From positions 124,001 to 188,000 of the forward strand of contig CAVXGQ010000004.1 of the NCBI GenBank assembly GCA_963761425.1: 64,000 nt of DNA, in the 5' to 3' direction. A model generated the notes under the pieces. That model saw only the letters and a list, made by a program, of their open reading frames with translations. It was not told where the DNA came from and did no database searches. Both the position numbers and the translations under genes were made by a program. Below are positions 1 to 8,768 of this stretch, piece after piece; positions within the stretch are counted from its first letter, which is position 1, and every line of letters begins with the position of its first letter. Source of the stretch: Bog-793 sp963761425. GTDB taxonomy: Bacteria > Actinomycetota > Acidimicrobiia > Acidimicrobiales > Bog-793.

Positions 1-1124
1 ACCTGGGCTGCCCCGCCCACCCGGGAGACCGAGTTCCCGATGTTCATCGCGGGTCGCACCCCCGAATTGAAAAGATCGGTCTCCAGGAAGATCTGGCCGT
101 CGGTGATCGAGATCACGTTGGTCGGGATGTAGGCCGCGATGTCCCCGGCCTTCGTCTCGATGAGCGGCAATGCCGTCAGCGAACCGCCGCCCAGCTCGTC
201 GGAGAGCTTGGCGGCCCGCTCGAGCAGACGACTGTGGAGATAGAAGATGTCGCCCGGATACGCCTCCCGGCCCGGGGGTCGGCGGAGCAACAGCGAGAGC
301 TGGCGGTAGGCCTCGGCCTGTTTGGACAGGTCGTCGTAAACGATCAGCGCGTGCTCCCCTCGCTCCATCCAGTGCTGTCCCATCGCGCAGCCGGCATAGG
401 GCGCGAGGTACTTGAACGGTGCCGGCTCCGAGGCCGGGGCCGCAACCACCACCGTGTACTCGAGTGCGTCGTGCGCGGCCAGGGTGGAAACGACCTGGGC
501 GACCGTTGATCCTTTCTGCCCGATGGCCACGTAGATGCACTTCACCCCGGCGCCGCGCTGGTTGATGATCGTGTCGACGGCGATCGTCGTCTTGCCGGTC
601 TTGCGGTCCCCGATGATGAGCTCGCGCTGGCCACGGCCGATTGGAGTGATCGCGTCGATCACCTTGATCCCGGTCTGCAACGGCTCGCACACCTTCTGGC
701 GACTGACGATCCCGGGGGCCTGCACCTCGAGACGGCGCAACTCGACGTCGCCAAGCGGGCCCCTGCCATCGATCGGTTCGCCGAGGGGGTTGACCACCCG
801 CCCAAGCAGGGCGTCCCCGACCGGAACCGAAAGGAGCCTCCCCGTGGTGCGCACGGATTGGCCCTCGTCGAGCCCCTCGACCTCGCCGAGCACGATGGCG
901 CCGATCTCCTCCTCGTCAAGGTTGAGGGCGAGCCCGTAGATCCCATTCTCGAACTCGAGCAGTTCGTTCACCGACGCGTGCGGCAGGCCGGAGATATGGG
1001 CTATCCCGTCGCCCACCTCGCTGATGCGCCCGACCTGTTCGGCGCCGACCTCGGTGCTCAGCTCGTCGACGTGCCGCGCGAGTACTGCGGTGATCTCGTC
1101 GGCGTTGATCGACAGCTCGCCCAT
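1..1124 (-). CDS. atpA: F1 ATP synthase subunit alpha, 3' end beyond window
   Basis: Nucleotide-binding alpha subunit of the F1 sector, which with beta forms the catalytic hexamer on the cytoplasmic face. About 374 of the usual 500-odd residues are visible, running off the left edge. The Walker A motif GDRKTGKT lies near residues 172-179, followed by the typical TTIAVDTIINQ segment and the VGDGIAHISGL beta-barrel signature near residues 37-47. The start is ATG at 1124, preceded on the minus strand by a G-rich AAAGGCGGGG stretch. It is last in the visible atp operon, 19 bases after atpH. Subunits gamma, beta and epsilon are expected outside the window. Confidence 0.97.
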   Translation of the reverse strand, partial: MGELSINADEITAVLARHVDELSTEVGAEQVGRISEVGDGIAHISGLPHASVNELLEFENGIYGLALNLDEEEIGAIVLGEVEGLDEGQSVRTTGRLLSVPVGDALLGRVVNPLGEPIDGRGPLGDVELRRLEVQAPGIVSRQKVCEPLQTGIKVIDAITPIGRGQRELIIGDRKTGKTTIAVDTIINQRGAGVKCIYVAIGQKGSTVAQVVSTLAAHDALEYTVVVAAPASEPAPFKYLAPYAGCAMGQHWMERGEHALIVYDDLSKQAEAYRQLSLLLRRPPGREAYPGDIFYLHSRLLERAAKLSDELGGGSLTALPLIETKAGDIAAYIPTNVISITDGQIFLETDLFNSGVRPAMNIGNSVSRVGGAAQ

Positions 1125-1143
1125 GCCCCGCCTTTCTTAGTCG

Positions 1144-2046
1144 TCAGCCCGCTTGCACGAGCAGGTCTCGGAGACGTTCCACGCGTAGCCGGACGGTCCC
1201 GTCGATGACGAGGTCGCCGACGGAGATGAGAATCCCGCCGATCACCGCCGGATCGATGATCTCGCGCACCTCCACGTTCCGTTCGACAATCCGGCTGAGG
1301 GCCGCGGCGATCCGCTTCTTTTCAGCGGCTTTCAGCGCGACGACACTGCGCACGGTGGCAACCCGGCGTCCGCGTTCGGCGGCGGCCAGACCGACCAGCC
1401 ATTCGAGTGTACCGACGAGATCGCGTACCCGCCCGGCACGCAGCAGGTAGCGGACCATCCGGACCGTCGCCGGATGGCAGGCCGATTCGAAAAGGTCGTC
1501 GACGACGGCGAACCTCCCCGACAGCGGCAGGTTGGCGTCACCGAGGATCTGGCGCAGCGGGCGGCTGGATTCCAGCAGACGCGCCACGTCGAACAGCTCG
1601 TCTTCGACCTCGTCGAGTTGCCGTGGCACGGTGAGCTCCTTCAGCACCCGCTCCCCGTATCCGCGAATCCGCTCCCGAATGGCCCCACGCGCCGCCGCCG
1701 GCTCCATCTCGGCGGTCGCGCCCGCCTGGGCCCGCCCGCACTCGTGTTCCGCCCGCTCGACGAGGAGCGCGACCGACACCGGGAGCTCCGCCGGGCGTTC
1801 GACCCGGACCGCGAAGGCGAGCAGCTCGGCGGCCTCAGGGGTCGCCTTGCCGGTGAGGAGATCCGCCACGATCGCGCGGCGCGTCGACGCCGCGTTCATG
1901 GGATCGATGAGTACGAGGCGAAGCTTCTCGGAGGCGTTCAGCGCCCGGGCAAACGCGATGAGATCGTCGCGCGTCCCGTCGAGCCGGTTCGCGGACTCCG
2001 CGGTCTCGAAGACCGCAGCGGCGTAGCCGCGGAGGAGTTCTCGCAC
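1144..2046 (-). CDS. atpH: F1 ATP synthase subunit delta, long actinobacterial form
   Basis: Delta (OSCP) stalk subunit joining the peripheral b stalk to the top of F1. At 300 residues it is far longer than the usual 180. The extra length looks like a second copy of the N-terminal helical domain: residues 1-100 (RGYAAAVFE...) and about 120-215 (RGYGERVLKE...) share the same pattern, followed by the conserved C-terminal domain ending near DPAVIGGILISVGDLVIDGT. Long, internally repeated delta subunits are also known in Streptomyces. In Mycobacterium this gene is fused behind a b subunit; here it stands alone, 2 bases after the second b gene. GTG start at 2046. Confidence 0.93.
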   Translation of the reverse strand: MRELLRGYAAAVFETAESANRLDGTRDDLIAFARALNASEKLRLVLIDPMNAASTRRAIVADLLTGKATPEAAELLAFAVRVERPAELPVSVALLVERAEHECGRAQAGATAEMEPAAARGAIRERIRGYGERVLKELTVPRQLDEVEDELFDVARLLESSRPLRQILGDANLPLSGRFAVVDDLFESACHPATVRMVRYLLRAGRVRDLVGTLEWLVGLAAAERGRRVATVRSVVALKAAEKKRIAAALSRIVERNVEVREIIDPAVIGGILISVGDLVIDGTVRLRVERLRDLLVQAG

Positions 2047-2048
2047 GG

Positions 2049-2567
2049 CTACCCTGCCCCCTCAGATTCGGCAGCGGCGATCGCTTCACCGATCAATTTG
2101 TGGTGGCTTCGATCGTCGAGTTCGGCGGCGACGATCTTGGCGGCCACCGAGGCAACCAGGGCACCAACCCGCTGGATCACCTCTTCGCGCACCTGGGCCC
2201 GGGCGAGATCGATGGCGACCTCGGCTCGGGTCAGATCGCGCGCGTATTCCGCGTCGGCCCGGGCCCGACCCTCGGCGACGACCCGACCGGCGTCTTGGTG
2301 CGCCCGGGCGACGATCGCCGCCGCCTCCGCCTTGGCCTCCTCGAGCGCCGTGGTCCGGGTCGCGACCAGCTGTTCGGAAGCGAGCCGCGCCTGGTCTGCG
2401 GCCGCCAGTTCGGCATGGATCGCTTCGGCTCGGGCGTTCATCCACCGCCTCACCACGGGGACGACGTAGCGAACGATCACCACCACGACGATGGCGAGCG
2501 CCACCCATTCCAGGCCGAAGGTCAATCCGAAGTCCGACGAAGCCAGCATTCCGGGCGCGCCCGTCAC
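2049..2567 (-). CDS. F0 ATP synthase second b-type subunit
   Basis: Peripheral stalk subunit: one N-terminal membrane helix (about residues 20-37, WVALAIVVVVIVRYVVPVV) and then a long Ala/Glu/Arg-rich coiled coil to the C-terminus, the layout of AtpF/b'. It overlaps the preceding b gene by 4 bases and ends 2 bases before atpH, so it occupies the position of the b half of the mycobacterial b-delta fusion. With the gene before it, the operon would give a hetero-b stalk. Family and role are clear; whether to name it b or b' is a matter of convention. Confidence 0.9.
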   Translation of the reverse strand: MTGAPGMLASSDFGLTFGLEWVALAIVVVVIVRYVVPVVRRWMNARAEAIHAELAAADQARLASEQLVATRTTALEEAKAEAAAIVARAHQDAGRVVAEGRARADAEYARDLTRAEVAIDLARAQVREEVIQRVGALVASVAAKIVAAELDDRSHHKLIGEAIAAAESEGAG

Positions 2568-3094
2568 TCGCTCGGCGCCGACTCTTGCGCGTCGGTGAGT
2601 TCGGACAGGATGGTGTTCCGGTCACGATCAGCCTCCAGGCCACCCCCGACGATGCGTTCGGCGGCCACGATGACCAGCTCCACCGCCTCTGACAACACCG
2701 CCTCGTGTACGCGTCGCCGTTCGGTTTCGATGGCGCCGGACGCCTCGGCTAAACGGCGCTCGCGCTCGACCTGACCTCGCGCCCGCGCCTCGCGCATCAG
2801 CTCCTCCACCGATCTCCCGGCCTCCTCGAGGATCGTGCGCGCGCTCAAGCGCGCCGCCTCCAGGACGGCGATCCGTTCCTTCTCCAGCCGGGCGGCCTTC
2901 GCGCGTGCGACTTGGGATGACTCTTGCGCGTCGGTGATCACCGCGGCGCGCCCGTCAAGGACCCTGCGCAGCGACGGCAGGATGAACTTCGCGATCACCC
3001 CCAGGACGACGAGGAAGATGATGAGCTCGACGAAGAAGGTGCCGTTGGGCAGGATGAAGTCACTGCTCGAGCCCGACGAGCTGGCGAACAACAC
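2564..3094 (-). CDS. atpF: F0 ATP synthase subunit b
   Basis: Peripheral stalk b subunit of 176 residues: a short N-terminus, one membrane helix near residues 20-42 (TFFVELIIFLVVLGVIAKFI), then a charged coiled coil. GTG start at 3094, 11 bases after atpE. It matches the position of mycobacterial atpF directly after atpE. Its last 4 bases overlap the start of the second b gene, implying coupled translation of the two stalk partners. Confidence 0.93.
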   Translation of the reverse strand: MLFASSSGSSSDFILPNGTFFVELIIFLVVLGVIAKFILPSLRRVLDGRAAVITDAQESSQVARAKAARLEKERIAVLEAARLSARTILEEAGRSVEELMREARARGQVERERRLAEASGAIETERRRVHEAVLSEAVELVIVAAERIVGGGLEADRDRNTILSELTDAQESAPSE

Positions 3095-3105
3095 GATCGT
3101 TCCCG

Positions 3106-3366
3106 TTACTTCTTGTAGAGCACGAAGACGAAAAACGCCATGAAGGCAAGGTTGATGAAGTACATGGCCTCGACGAGCCCGATGATGGTGAACATGATGA
3201 CGAACAGCCGGCTCTGCGCTTCCGGCTGGCGCGCGACTCCGGCGATCGTCTGACTGCCGGCCAGGCCGTCACCGATGGCGGCGCCGATGGCGCCGCCGCC
3301 GAGCGCGATTCCCCCACCAATGAGCGCGCCGGCAAGCTGGATCGCTTGCTGCGTCGTGTCTGCCAT
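3106..3366 (-). CDS. atpE: F0 ATP synthase subunit c
   Basis: Rotor-ring proteolipid of 86 residues with two membrane helices joined by the polar loop ARQPE. The first helix is Gly-rich (IGGGIALGGGAIGAAIG). The ion-binding carboxylate is Glu66 in GLVEAMYF. The residue after the Glu is Ala rather than the Ser/Thr of sodium-binding rings, so proton coupling is the likely mode; this is inferred from motif knowledge only. It lies between atpB and atpF. Confidence 0.97.
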   Translation of the reverse strand: MADTTQQAIQLAGALIGGGIALGGGAIGAAIGDGLAGSQTIAGVARQPEAQSRLFVIMFTIIGLVEAMYFINLAFMAFFVFVLYKK

Positions 3367-3426
3367 GTGGTTCTCCTGTCGTTGTCGATTATGAGGTCCG
3401 CGCCCGTTGCGAGAGCCCGGGCCAGG

Positions 3427-4158
3427 CTAGGTGTTCCCGGTAATGGCTGATTCGAAGTAGAGGATGGTGAGCAACGAGAAGATGAACGCCTGGATCGGTC
3501 CGATGAGCAACCCTTCGAACAGCTTCCAGACGACGTCGAGAATCGGGATGGGCGCGATCCATGACGCCGGAAAGAGTCCCGCGATGATGACCAGCATGAG
3601 GGCCCCCGAGAAGATGTTGCCGAAGAGCCGCAAGGCCAGCGTGACCGGCTTGACCAGCTCTTCGATGATGTTGACCGGCAGAAACACCTTGAACGGGCGC
3701 AGGTAGTGACCCAGGTAGCGCCTCCAGCCCTGCTTGCGGATCCAGGTCACGTGCACGAGGACGATGACGAAGACGGCGAGAGCGGCGGTGAAACTCACGT
3801 CCGCCGCCGGGGCCGGCAGGTACTGCGGAGAATGCCCGGTCGGGATCAGCTCGAGCCAATTCGCGATGAGAATGAAGACGAACAGGGTGAGCGCCAGCGG
3901 CACGATGGGCCGTCCGGCATCGCCCATCGTCGATTCGACCTGCCCGTCGACGACGCCCAGGATCGACTCCACCACGAGCTGGAACTTCCCCGGCACCCCG
4001 GAGGTCGCCTTGGCGCGCAGGTAGAAGCCGGCCCCGAGCACGATTGCCGCCGCGACCAGGGTCGACAGGACGGTGTCCACGTCGATCGTCTGCCCGAAGA
4101 TTGTCCTCGTGATATGGGAGCCGACGGTGATCGTCGCCGCTAGCACACCACCCGTCAT
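3427..4158 (-). CDS. atpB: F0 ATP synthase subunit a
   Basis: Membrane proton-channel subunit of 243 residues. The essential arginine sits in LALRLFGNIFSG, and the membrane segments follow the family layout (PLALTLFVFILIANWLELIP; FSLLTILYFESAITG). The frame stays open further upstream, but the ATG at 4158 gives the normal length and a 4-base overlap with the atpI-like gene, so that start is chosen. It precedes atpE in the operon. Confidence 0.96.
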   Translation of the reverse strand: MTGGVLAATITVGSHITRTIFGQTIDVDTVLSTLVAAAIVLGAGFYLRAKATSGVPGKFQLVVESILGVVDGQVESTMGDAGRPIVPLALTLFVFILIANWLELIPTGHSPQYLPAPAADVSFTAALAVFVIVLVHVTWIRKQGWRRYLGHYLRPFKVFLPVNIIEELVKPVTLALRLFGNIFSGALMLVIIAGLFPASWIAPIPILDVVWKLFEGLLIGPIQAFIFSLLTILYFESAITGNT

Positions 4159-4580
4159 CGCGCGACCCCTGTCGTGGCATGTCGCAACAGGGATCGGACC
4201 AGACTCGTGACGAAGACCAAGTAGAAAACGGCAATCCCGCCGGCTGCTCCGAAACCGAGCTGCAGCGACGCGAACGCCAGCCCGACCACGACCGCGGTCG
4301 TCACGCCGAGACGCAAGAGCGTTCCCGAGGCGAGCGCACGCCGCCGGTGTGGTCGAGCGCTGGCGCTCACTTTCGCCACCGATCGCGAGACGAGACGGAT
4401 GTTGCCGAGACCGAGGGCAAGACCGACGCAACCACCCACGCCGACCAGCGGATACCCGACCAGTGCTGCCACCACCACCATGACCACCGCGACAACGATG
4501 CCCGCGTAGACCGTCCGTCGCACGACCCGCGCGACCTCGGGCACCGGCAACTGCTCGAAAAGAATTGAAATCCGGTCCAT
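4155..4580 (-). CDS. atpI: AtpI-like ATP synthase accessory membrane protein
   Basis: Small hydrophobic protein of 141 residues with four predicted membrane segments (for example AGIVVAVVMVVVAALVGYPL and VGVGGCVGLALGLG). It corresponds in position and type to AtpI / mycobacterial Rv1303, located directly before atpB. AtpI helps assemble the c-ring in other bacteria; here the role is inferred from position and membrane layout. Its stop overlaps the atpB start by 4 bases. Confidence 0.75.
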   Translation of the reverse strand: MDRISILFEQLPVPEVARVVRRTVYAGIVVAVVMVVVAALVGYPLVGVGGCVGLALGLGNIRLVSRSVAKVSASARPHRRRALASGTLLRLGVTTAVVVGLAFASLQLGFGAAGGIAVFYLVFVTSLVRSLLRHATTGVAR

Positions 4581-4631
4581 TCTCGTCTCTATGGCATCTG
4601 GTGCGTCGCTTCGGGCCGCGCGGGAGGGAGG

Positions 4632-4835
4632 TTACAGGTACTTGTTGATCTTGGAGTAAGTCGCCGCCACGGCGGCGAGCACTCCCAGGGCAAGTCCCGC
4701 GAACGTCACGGCCGGCCCGGCACCGGACGCCGTCCCGATCCAATAGCCGCCGCCGACACCGACGGCGACACAGGCTGCGGCCGTGATGCCCATGCCGGCG
4801 AGCTCGACGTACGTCGGGCCCGGCCGCCTTCTCAC
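4632..4835 (-). CDS. atpZ: AtpZ/AtpQ-like small membrane protein
   Basis: Protein of 67 residues with two membrane helices separated by a short GTASGAG turn (GMGITAAACVAVGVGGGYWIG, then AVTFAGLALGVLAAVAATY) and a short basic C-terminus. This is the layout of the AtpZ/DUF 'F0F1 ATPase subunit' family, encoded at the head of many atp operons. It sits 7 bases after wecA and about 50 bases before atpI. The family call rests on size, topology and context. Confidence 0.65.
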   Translation of the reverse strand: MRRRPGPTYVELAGMGITAAACVAVGVGGGYWIGTASGAGPAVTFAGLALGVLAAVAATYSKINKYL

Positions 4836-4842
4836 GCTGGGC

Positions 4843-6234
4843 TTATTCTCCTATCTCCTCGGCCGGCCAGGCAACATTCGCCGGTGGCGGGTCACTTCCG
4901 GGATCTTCGCGGGGCGCCACCTTGGCAGTGCGTCCACGTCGCGCCCGCCGGATGACCCGACGACGCCGACGCCGCTTCGGCGAGGCGAGATCGGGCTCCC
5001 CGGCCACGGCGACACCCGCGGCGGCCGACATGACCACCGGGAGCGGCAGCCCGCCAGGCTGGTCGACCAGGTCTGCGGCGTGCGCCGCGCTCTCGGCGGC
5101 GGCGACGGGCTCCGGGGTCGGGGCGCGGGTTCCCGGTCGGAACACGGTGTAGAGCACTGCCACGAGGAACACCGCGACGAACGGGACAAAAGCATTGAAC
5201 CGCAGCCCGAACGTCAACAACAACACGAAGATCGACAACACCGCGGTCCAAGCCCACAAGATGAGCACGGCGCGCCGATGACCGTGGCCGAGGCGCACGA
5301 GGCGGTGATGGAGATGGCCGAGATCCCGCTCGGCAAAGGACGTGCCGTGCACCGTCCGGCGCACGATGGCGAACGCCGTGTCGAGGATCGGCACGCCCAG
5401 GATGAAGACGGGTATGAAAAGCGGGGCGAAGCGGAAGAAGGTGAGCCCGGTGACGTCGGTGGCTCCGGTCCCGTTGACGGTGGTCCGGCCGCCGATCACC
5501 ATGGTCGCCGCCGCCATCAGCAGGCCTAGGAAGAGCGCGCCGCCGTCACCCATGAACACCCGGGCTGGATGAAAGTTGTGCGGGAGGAACCCGATGCAAA
5601 CGCCGCACGTGATGGCGGCGATAAGTGGACCGAGGTTGTCCACCGAGAGGTTCCCCAGCACCTCCAGACGGAGTCCGTAGATGCACAGCGTGCCTGCCGC
5701 GATGGCGATGATCCCCGCCGCGAGACCATCGAGCCCGTCGATGAGATTCACCGCGTTGGCCATGACGACGACCCAGACTGCGGTCACCAGCGGCAGGATC
5801 GACGGCGATAGCACGAAGATCGTGGAAACGAATGGGATCTTGAAGTAGTACATCGTGACCCCGAGGAACAACAGGATCATGGCGGCGAGCACCTGACCCG
5901 CCACCTTCGCTGGCGGGGAGATGTCGCGAATGTCGTCGACGAGGCCGACGAGATAGATGACCAGCGCGGCGAGAGCCACCCCGATCGGCTCGGACGACCC
6001 CCGAAAGATCTGCCCCAACGCGCCGAGCTGGGAGGCCATCACCAGCGAGAGGGCGAAGCCGAGGAACATCGCCGCCCCCCCGATCGTCGGGACGGGCCCG
6101 GCGTGGGGGCGGAGGTCGTCGGAGCGGTCGACCGCCCCAAAGCGGATGGCGATCCGGCGGACCGGGAAGGCGAACAGGTACGTCGCCACCGCCGCCAGGC
6201 AGAAGACGAGGGCGTAGTCGCCGTACCGGCCCAC
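4843..6234 (-). CDS. wecA: Undecaprenyl-phosphate sugar-1-phosphate transferase (WecA/TagO type)
   Basis: Polytopic membrane enzyme of the MraY/WecA family. It transfers a sugar-1-phosphate, probably GlcNAc-1-P, from a UDP-sugar to a lipid phosphate to start a cell-envelope polymer. Family motifs are visible: the N-terminal DDLRPHAGPVPTIGG, the acidic GLVDDIRDISP, and NLIDGLDGLAAG. About ten hydrophobic segments run to near residue 360. The C-terminal 90 residues form an unusual hydrophilic tail with a strongly basic run (PKRRRRRRVIRRARRGR). The same gene lies just before atp in Mycobacterium (rfe/wecA). GTG start at 6234, abutting the glyA stop. Confidence 0.9.
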   Translation of the reverse strand: MGRYGDYALVFCLAAVATYLFAFPVRRIAIRFGAVDRSDDLRPHAGPVPTIGGAAMFLGFALSLVMASQLGALGQIFRGSSEPIGVALAALVIYLVGLVDDIRDISPPAKVAGQVLAAMILLFLGVTMYYFKIPFVSTIFVLSPSILPLVTAVWVVVMANAVNLIDGLDGLAAGIIAIAAGTLCIYGLRLEVLGNLSVDNLGPLIAAITCGVCIGFLPHNFHPARVFMGDGGALFLGLLMAAATMVIGGRTTVNGTGATDVTGLTFFRFAPLFIPVFILGVPILDTAFAIVRRTVHGTSFAERDLGHLHHRLVRLGHGHRRAVLILWAWTAVLSIFVLLLTFGLRFNAFVPFVAVFLVAVLYTVFRPGTRAPTPEPVAAAESAAHAADLVDQPGGLPLPVVMSAAAGVAVAGEPDLASPKRRRRRRVIRRARRGRTAKVAPREDPGSDPPPANVAWPAEEIGE

Positions 6235-7551
6235 CTAGGAGAACTCGCCTCCCTGGTTCGCCGCGTCCAGCGCGAGCGCGAGCGAACGGTATGGATCGAA
6301 CCGAGCGCACAGCTCTCGCACCTCGGCCCGCACCTCGGCCAGCACCGCCTCGTCGTCCCGGTGGCGCAGCACCGTCGCGAGCAGCTGGCCGACCCGTGTC
6401 ATCTCCGGTTCGCCCATCCCGGCCGTGGTCTCGGCAGGACTTCCGAGCCGCAGTCCGCTGGTCACGAAGGGAGACCGGGGATCGTTCGGGATCTGGTTGC
6501 GATTGCAGGTGATCCCGGTCCGGTCGAGCACGTCCTGCGCCACCTTGCCGGTGAGCTCCGGGTCGAAGGACCGCAGGTCGATGATGACCTGGTGGTTCTC
6601 CGTCCCGCCGGCGACCAAGCGGAAGCCCTCGTCCGCCAGCGCTGTCGCCAGCGCTGCCGCGTTGCGCAGGACCTGGACCGAGTAATCCTTGAATGACAGC
6701 TGCGCCGCCTCGGCGAACGCGACCGCCTTCGCCGCGATGACGTGCTCGAGCGGTCCGCCCTGCAGGCCGGGGAAGACCGCCGAGTCAATCGCCCGGGCAT
6801 GCGTCTCGTCGGTGAGGATGGCTCCCCCGCGTGGCCCGCGCAGGGTCTTATGCGTCGTGAAGGTGACGACATCGGCGACCCCGACCGGGCTCGGGTGCAC
6901 CCCGGCCGCGATCAGGCCGGCCGGGTGGGCGGCGTCGAACATGAACAGCGCCCCGACCTCGTCGGCGATCGCCCGGAACGGTTCGGGATCGATGCGGCGG
7001 GTGTACGCCGTCGTGCCCGCCAGGATGAGCTTCGGCCTCTCCCGTCGCGCGAGTTCCGCCACCTCGTCGAGGTCGATGCGCTCACCGGACCCGTCGGTTT
7101 GCGCCGGGGTCACGCCGTAGGAGACGAACCGATACAACTTGCCAGTCACACTGACCGGCGAACCGTGGGTGAGGTGGCCTCCCTGGTCGAGCCGCATCGC
7201 GAGAATGGTCTCCCCCGGTTCGACGAGGGCGAAGTACACCGCGAGATTGGCCGACGCACCGGAATGCGGTTGGACGTTGGCGTGTTCGGCTCCGAACAGT
7301 GACCTCGCACGGGCACGCGCGAGCTCCTCGACCTCGTCCGCGAAGACGTTGCCTCCGTAGTAACGACGACCGGGGTAACCCTCGGAGTACTTATTCGTGA
7401 ACACCGAAGCGGTCGCGGCGAGCACCGCGGGAGAAGTGAAGTTCTCCGACGCGATCAACTGGATCGTGGTCCGCTGCCGATTGAGTTCATCGGCGAGGAT
7501 GCGCGCGACTTCGGGGTCGTCCCCCAGCACGTCGTGGGAGGACTCGGTCAC
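6235..7551 (-). CDS. glyA: Serine hydroxymethyltransferase
   Basis: PLP enzyme converting serine and tetrahydrofolate to glycine and methylene-tetrahydrofolate, the main one-carbon source. It has 438 residues, full length. N-terminal signatures QLIASENFTS and NKYSEGYPGRRYYGG are intact, and the PLP lysine is Lys235 in TTHKTLRGPRGG. The usual D-M-A-H-I-A-G motif reads DAAHPAG near residues 206-212, a mild deviation. Its start overlaps the rpiB stop by 4 bases (ATGA), so the two are probably translated together. Confidence 0.96.
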   Translation of the reverse strand: MTESSHDVLGDDPEVARILADELNRQRTTIQLIASENFTSPAVLAATASVFTNKYSEGYPGRRYYGGNVFADEVEELARARARSLFGAEHANVQPHSGASANLAVYFALVEPGETILAMRLDQGGHLTHGSPVSVTGKLYRFVSYGVTPAQTDGSGERIDLDEVAELARRERPKLILAGTTAYTRRIDPEPFRAIADEVGALFMFDAAHPAGLIAAGVHPSPVGVADVVTFTTHKTLRGPRGGAILTDETHARAIDSAVFPGLQGGPLEHVIAAKAVAFAEAAQLSFKDYSVQVLRNAAALATALADEGFRLVAGGTENHQVIIDLRSFDPELTGKVAQDVLDRTGITCNRNQIPNDPRSPFVTSGLRLGSPAETTAGMGEPEMTRVGQLLATVLRHRDDEAVLAEVRAEVRELCARFDPYRSLALALDAANQGGEFS

Positions 7552-7991
7552 TGGCCCTCTTCGAGGCGCGTGATCTTCTCGAGCCGGGGTATGTGACGCC
7601 CACCTGCGAAGGAAGACAAGATGAACGCGTCCAACGCGTCAGTCGCCACCACTGGCCCGGTAAGCCGGGCACCAAAGCAGATGACGTTGGCGTCGTTGTG
7701 CTCCCGGGCGAGGCGCGCCGAGGTCACGTCGTGGACCAGCGCGGCGCGCACACCACGGACCTTGTTCGCCGCGATCGCGATGCCGTTGCCGGTCCCGCAG
7801 ACGCACAAACCGAAGTCGACCTCACCGGCGACGACCGCCCGGCCCACCGCGGCGCCAAAGTCCGGGTAGTCGACCGCCGCCTCTGAGTGAGTGCCGAGAT
7901 CGACTACCTCGTGTCCAGCCGCCGCGAGGTGTCCACCGAGGACATCTTTCAATTGAAGACCGGCGTGATCCGAACCGAGGGCGAAGCGCAC
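7548..7991 (-). CDS. rpiB: Ribose-5-phosphate isomerase B
   Basis: RpiB/LacAB-family sugar isomerase interconverting ribulose-5-P and ribose-5-P. Starting at GTG 7991 gives 147 residues, the family size; an earlier in-frame start would add 51 residues of low-complexity Arg-rich sequence that does not resemble the family. Visible motifs are ALGSDHAGLQLK at the N-terminus and the catalytic-cysteine segment CGTGNGIAIAANK (Cys65). It lies between the threonylcarbamoyl-AMP synthase gene and glyA. Confidence 0.94.
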   Translation of the reverse strand: MRFALGSDHAGLQLKDVLGGHLAAAGHEVVDLGTHSEAAVDYPDFGAAVGRAVVAGEVDFGLCVCGTGNGIAIAANKVRGVRAALVHDVTSARLAREHNDANVICFGARLTGPVVATDALDAFILSSFAGGRHIPRLEKITRLEEGQ

Positions 7992-8156
7992 GGCCGTGCA
8001 GTCTACGCGGCCCGCAGGCCCCGCTTGCTCGCAACCCACCGTCGACCGTGGCTCCTCGTGGCGCCTCAGCGCTGGTCGTTGCGGTACGGCCCGAGACTTT
8101 AATGTACGGCCACGCCGTCGAACGCAGGCCTCGTCGGCGGCCATGGCGCGTCACCC

Positions 8157-8768
8157 TCATCCGGCCAGCGCTGCCTCCACCTCAGCAAACGGAATCGCCC
8201 CGTGTCGTACGCAGCGTGGCGCGCCCGCGACGATCGAGACCACCGTCGACGGCGGGTTGTCGCGCAACCCCCCGTCGAGAACGGTGCCGACGTCTTGTCC
8301 GAAAATCAAACGGAATTCCTGCACGGTGCGAGCGGGACGACCTCCGTGGCGATTGGCGCTCGTCACCGCGAGCGGCCCGATTCGTCGGCACAGCGCCCGG
8401 GCGACGTCGTCGTCCGGGCAGCGCACACCGACCGTCGTCGGGTCGCCACCGAGAACAATCTCCGAGTCTCCGACCCGGCGGACCGCGATCGTCAGCGCGC
8501 CCGGCCAGAAGCAGTCAGCGAGGATGGTGAGCCGAGTATCGGCTCCACCGGCAACGTCCTCGGCTTGGGCGAGATCGGCGACGAGAACCGGAATGGTCAG
8601 AGCGGAGGGTCGGCCCTTGAGGTCGAAAAGCTGACCGACCGCGGCCGGCAGGCGGGCCGAAGCGGCGAGCCCGTAGACGGTGTCGGTTGGGAGCCCGACG
8701 ACCTGGCCTTGTTCGAGCGCACGAACGAGTTCACCGATGGAGTTTGAACCCTGTTCCACGTTTACCAC
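8157..8768 (-). CDS. tsaC: Threonylcarbamoyl-AMP synthase (Sua5/YwlC/TsaC)
   Basis: Forms threonylcarbamoyl-AMP from threonine, bicarbonate and ATP for t6A37 modification of ANN-decoding tRNAs. It has 203 residues with the YrdC-fold signatures LPTDTVYGLAA, FDLKGRPSALTIPV, FWPGALTI and LAVTSANRHGG. It follows prmC as in many actinobacteria (Rv1301 in M. tuberculosis); its 5' end overlaps the prmC stop by 7 bases. GTG 8768 or GTG 8759 could be the start. Confidence 0.93.
   Translation of the reverse strand: MVNVEQGSNSIGELVRALEQGQVVGLPTDTVYGLAASARLPAAVGQLFDLKGRPSALTIPVLVADLAQAEDVAGGADTRLTILADCFWPGALTIAVRRVGDSEIVLGGDPTTVGVRCPDDDVARALCRRIGPLAVTSANRHGGRPARTVQEFRLIFGQDVGTVLDGGLRDNPPSTVVSIVAGAPRCVRHGAIPFAEVEAALAG

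Noticed and set aside
5046..6696. Long plus-strand open frames opposite wecA and glyA
   Set aside because: They are antisense to conserved genes, rich in Arg, Gly and Ser, and match no family; they reflect high-GC codon bias.
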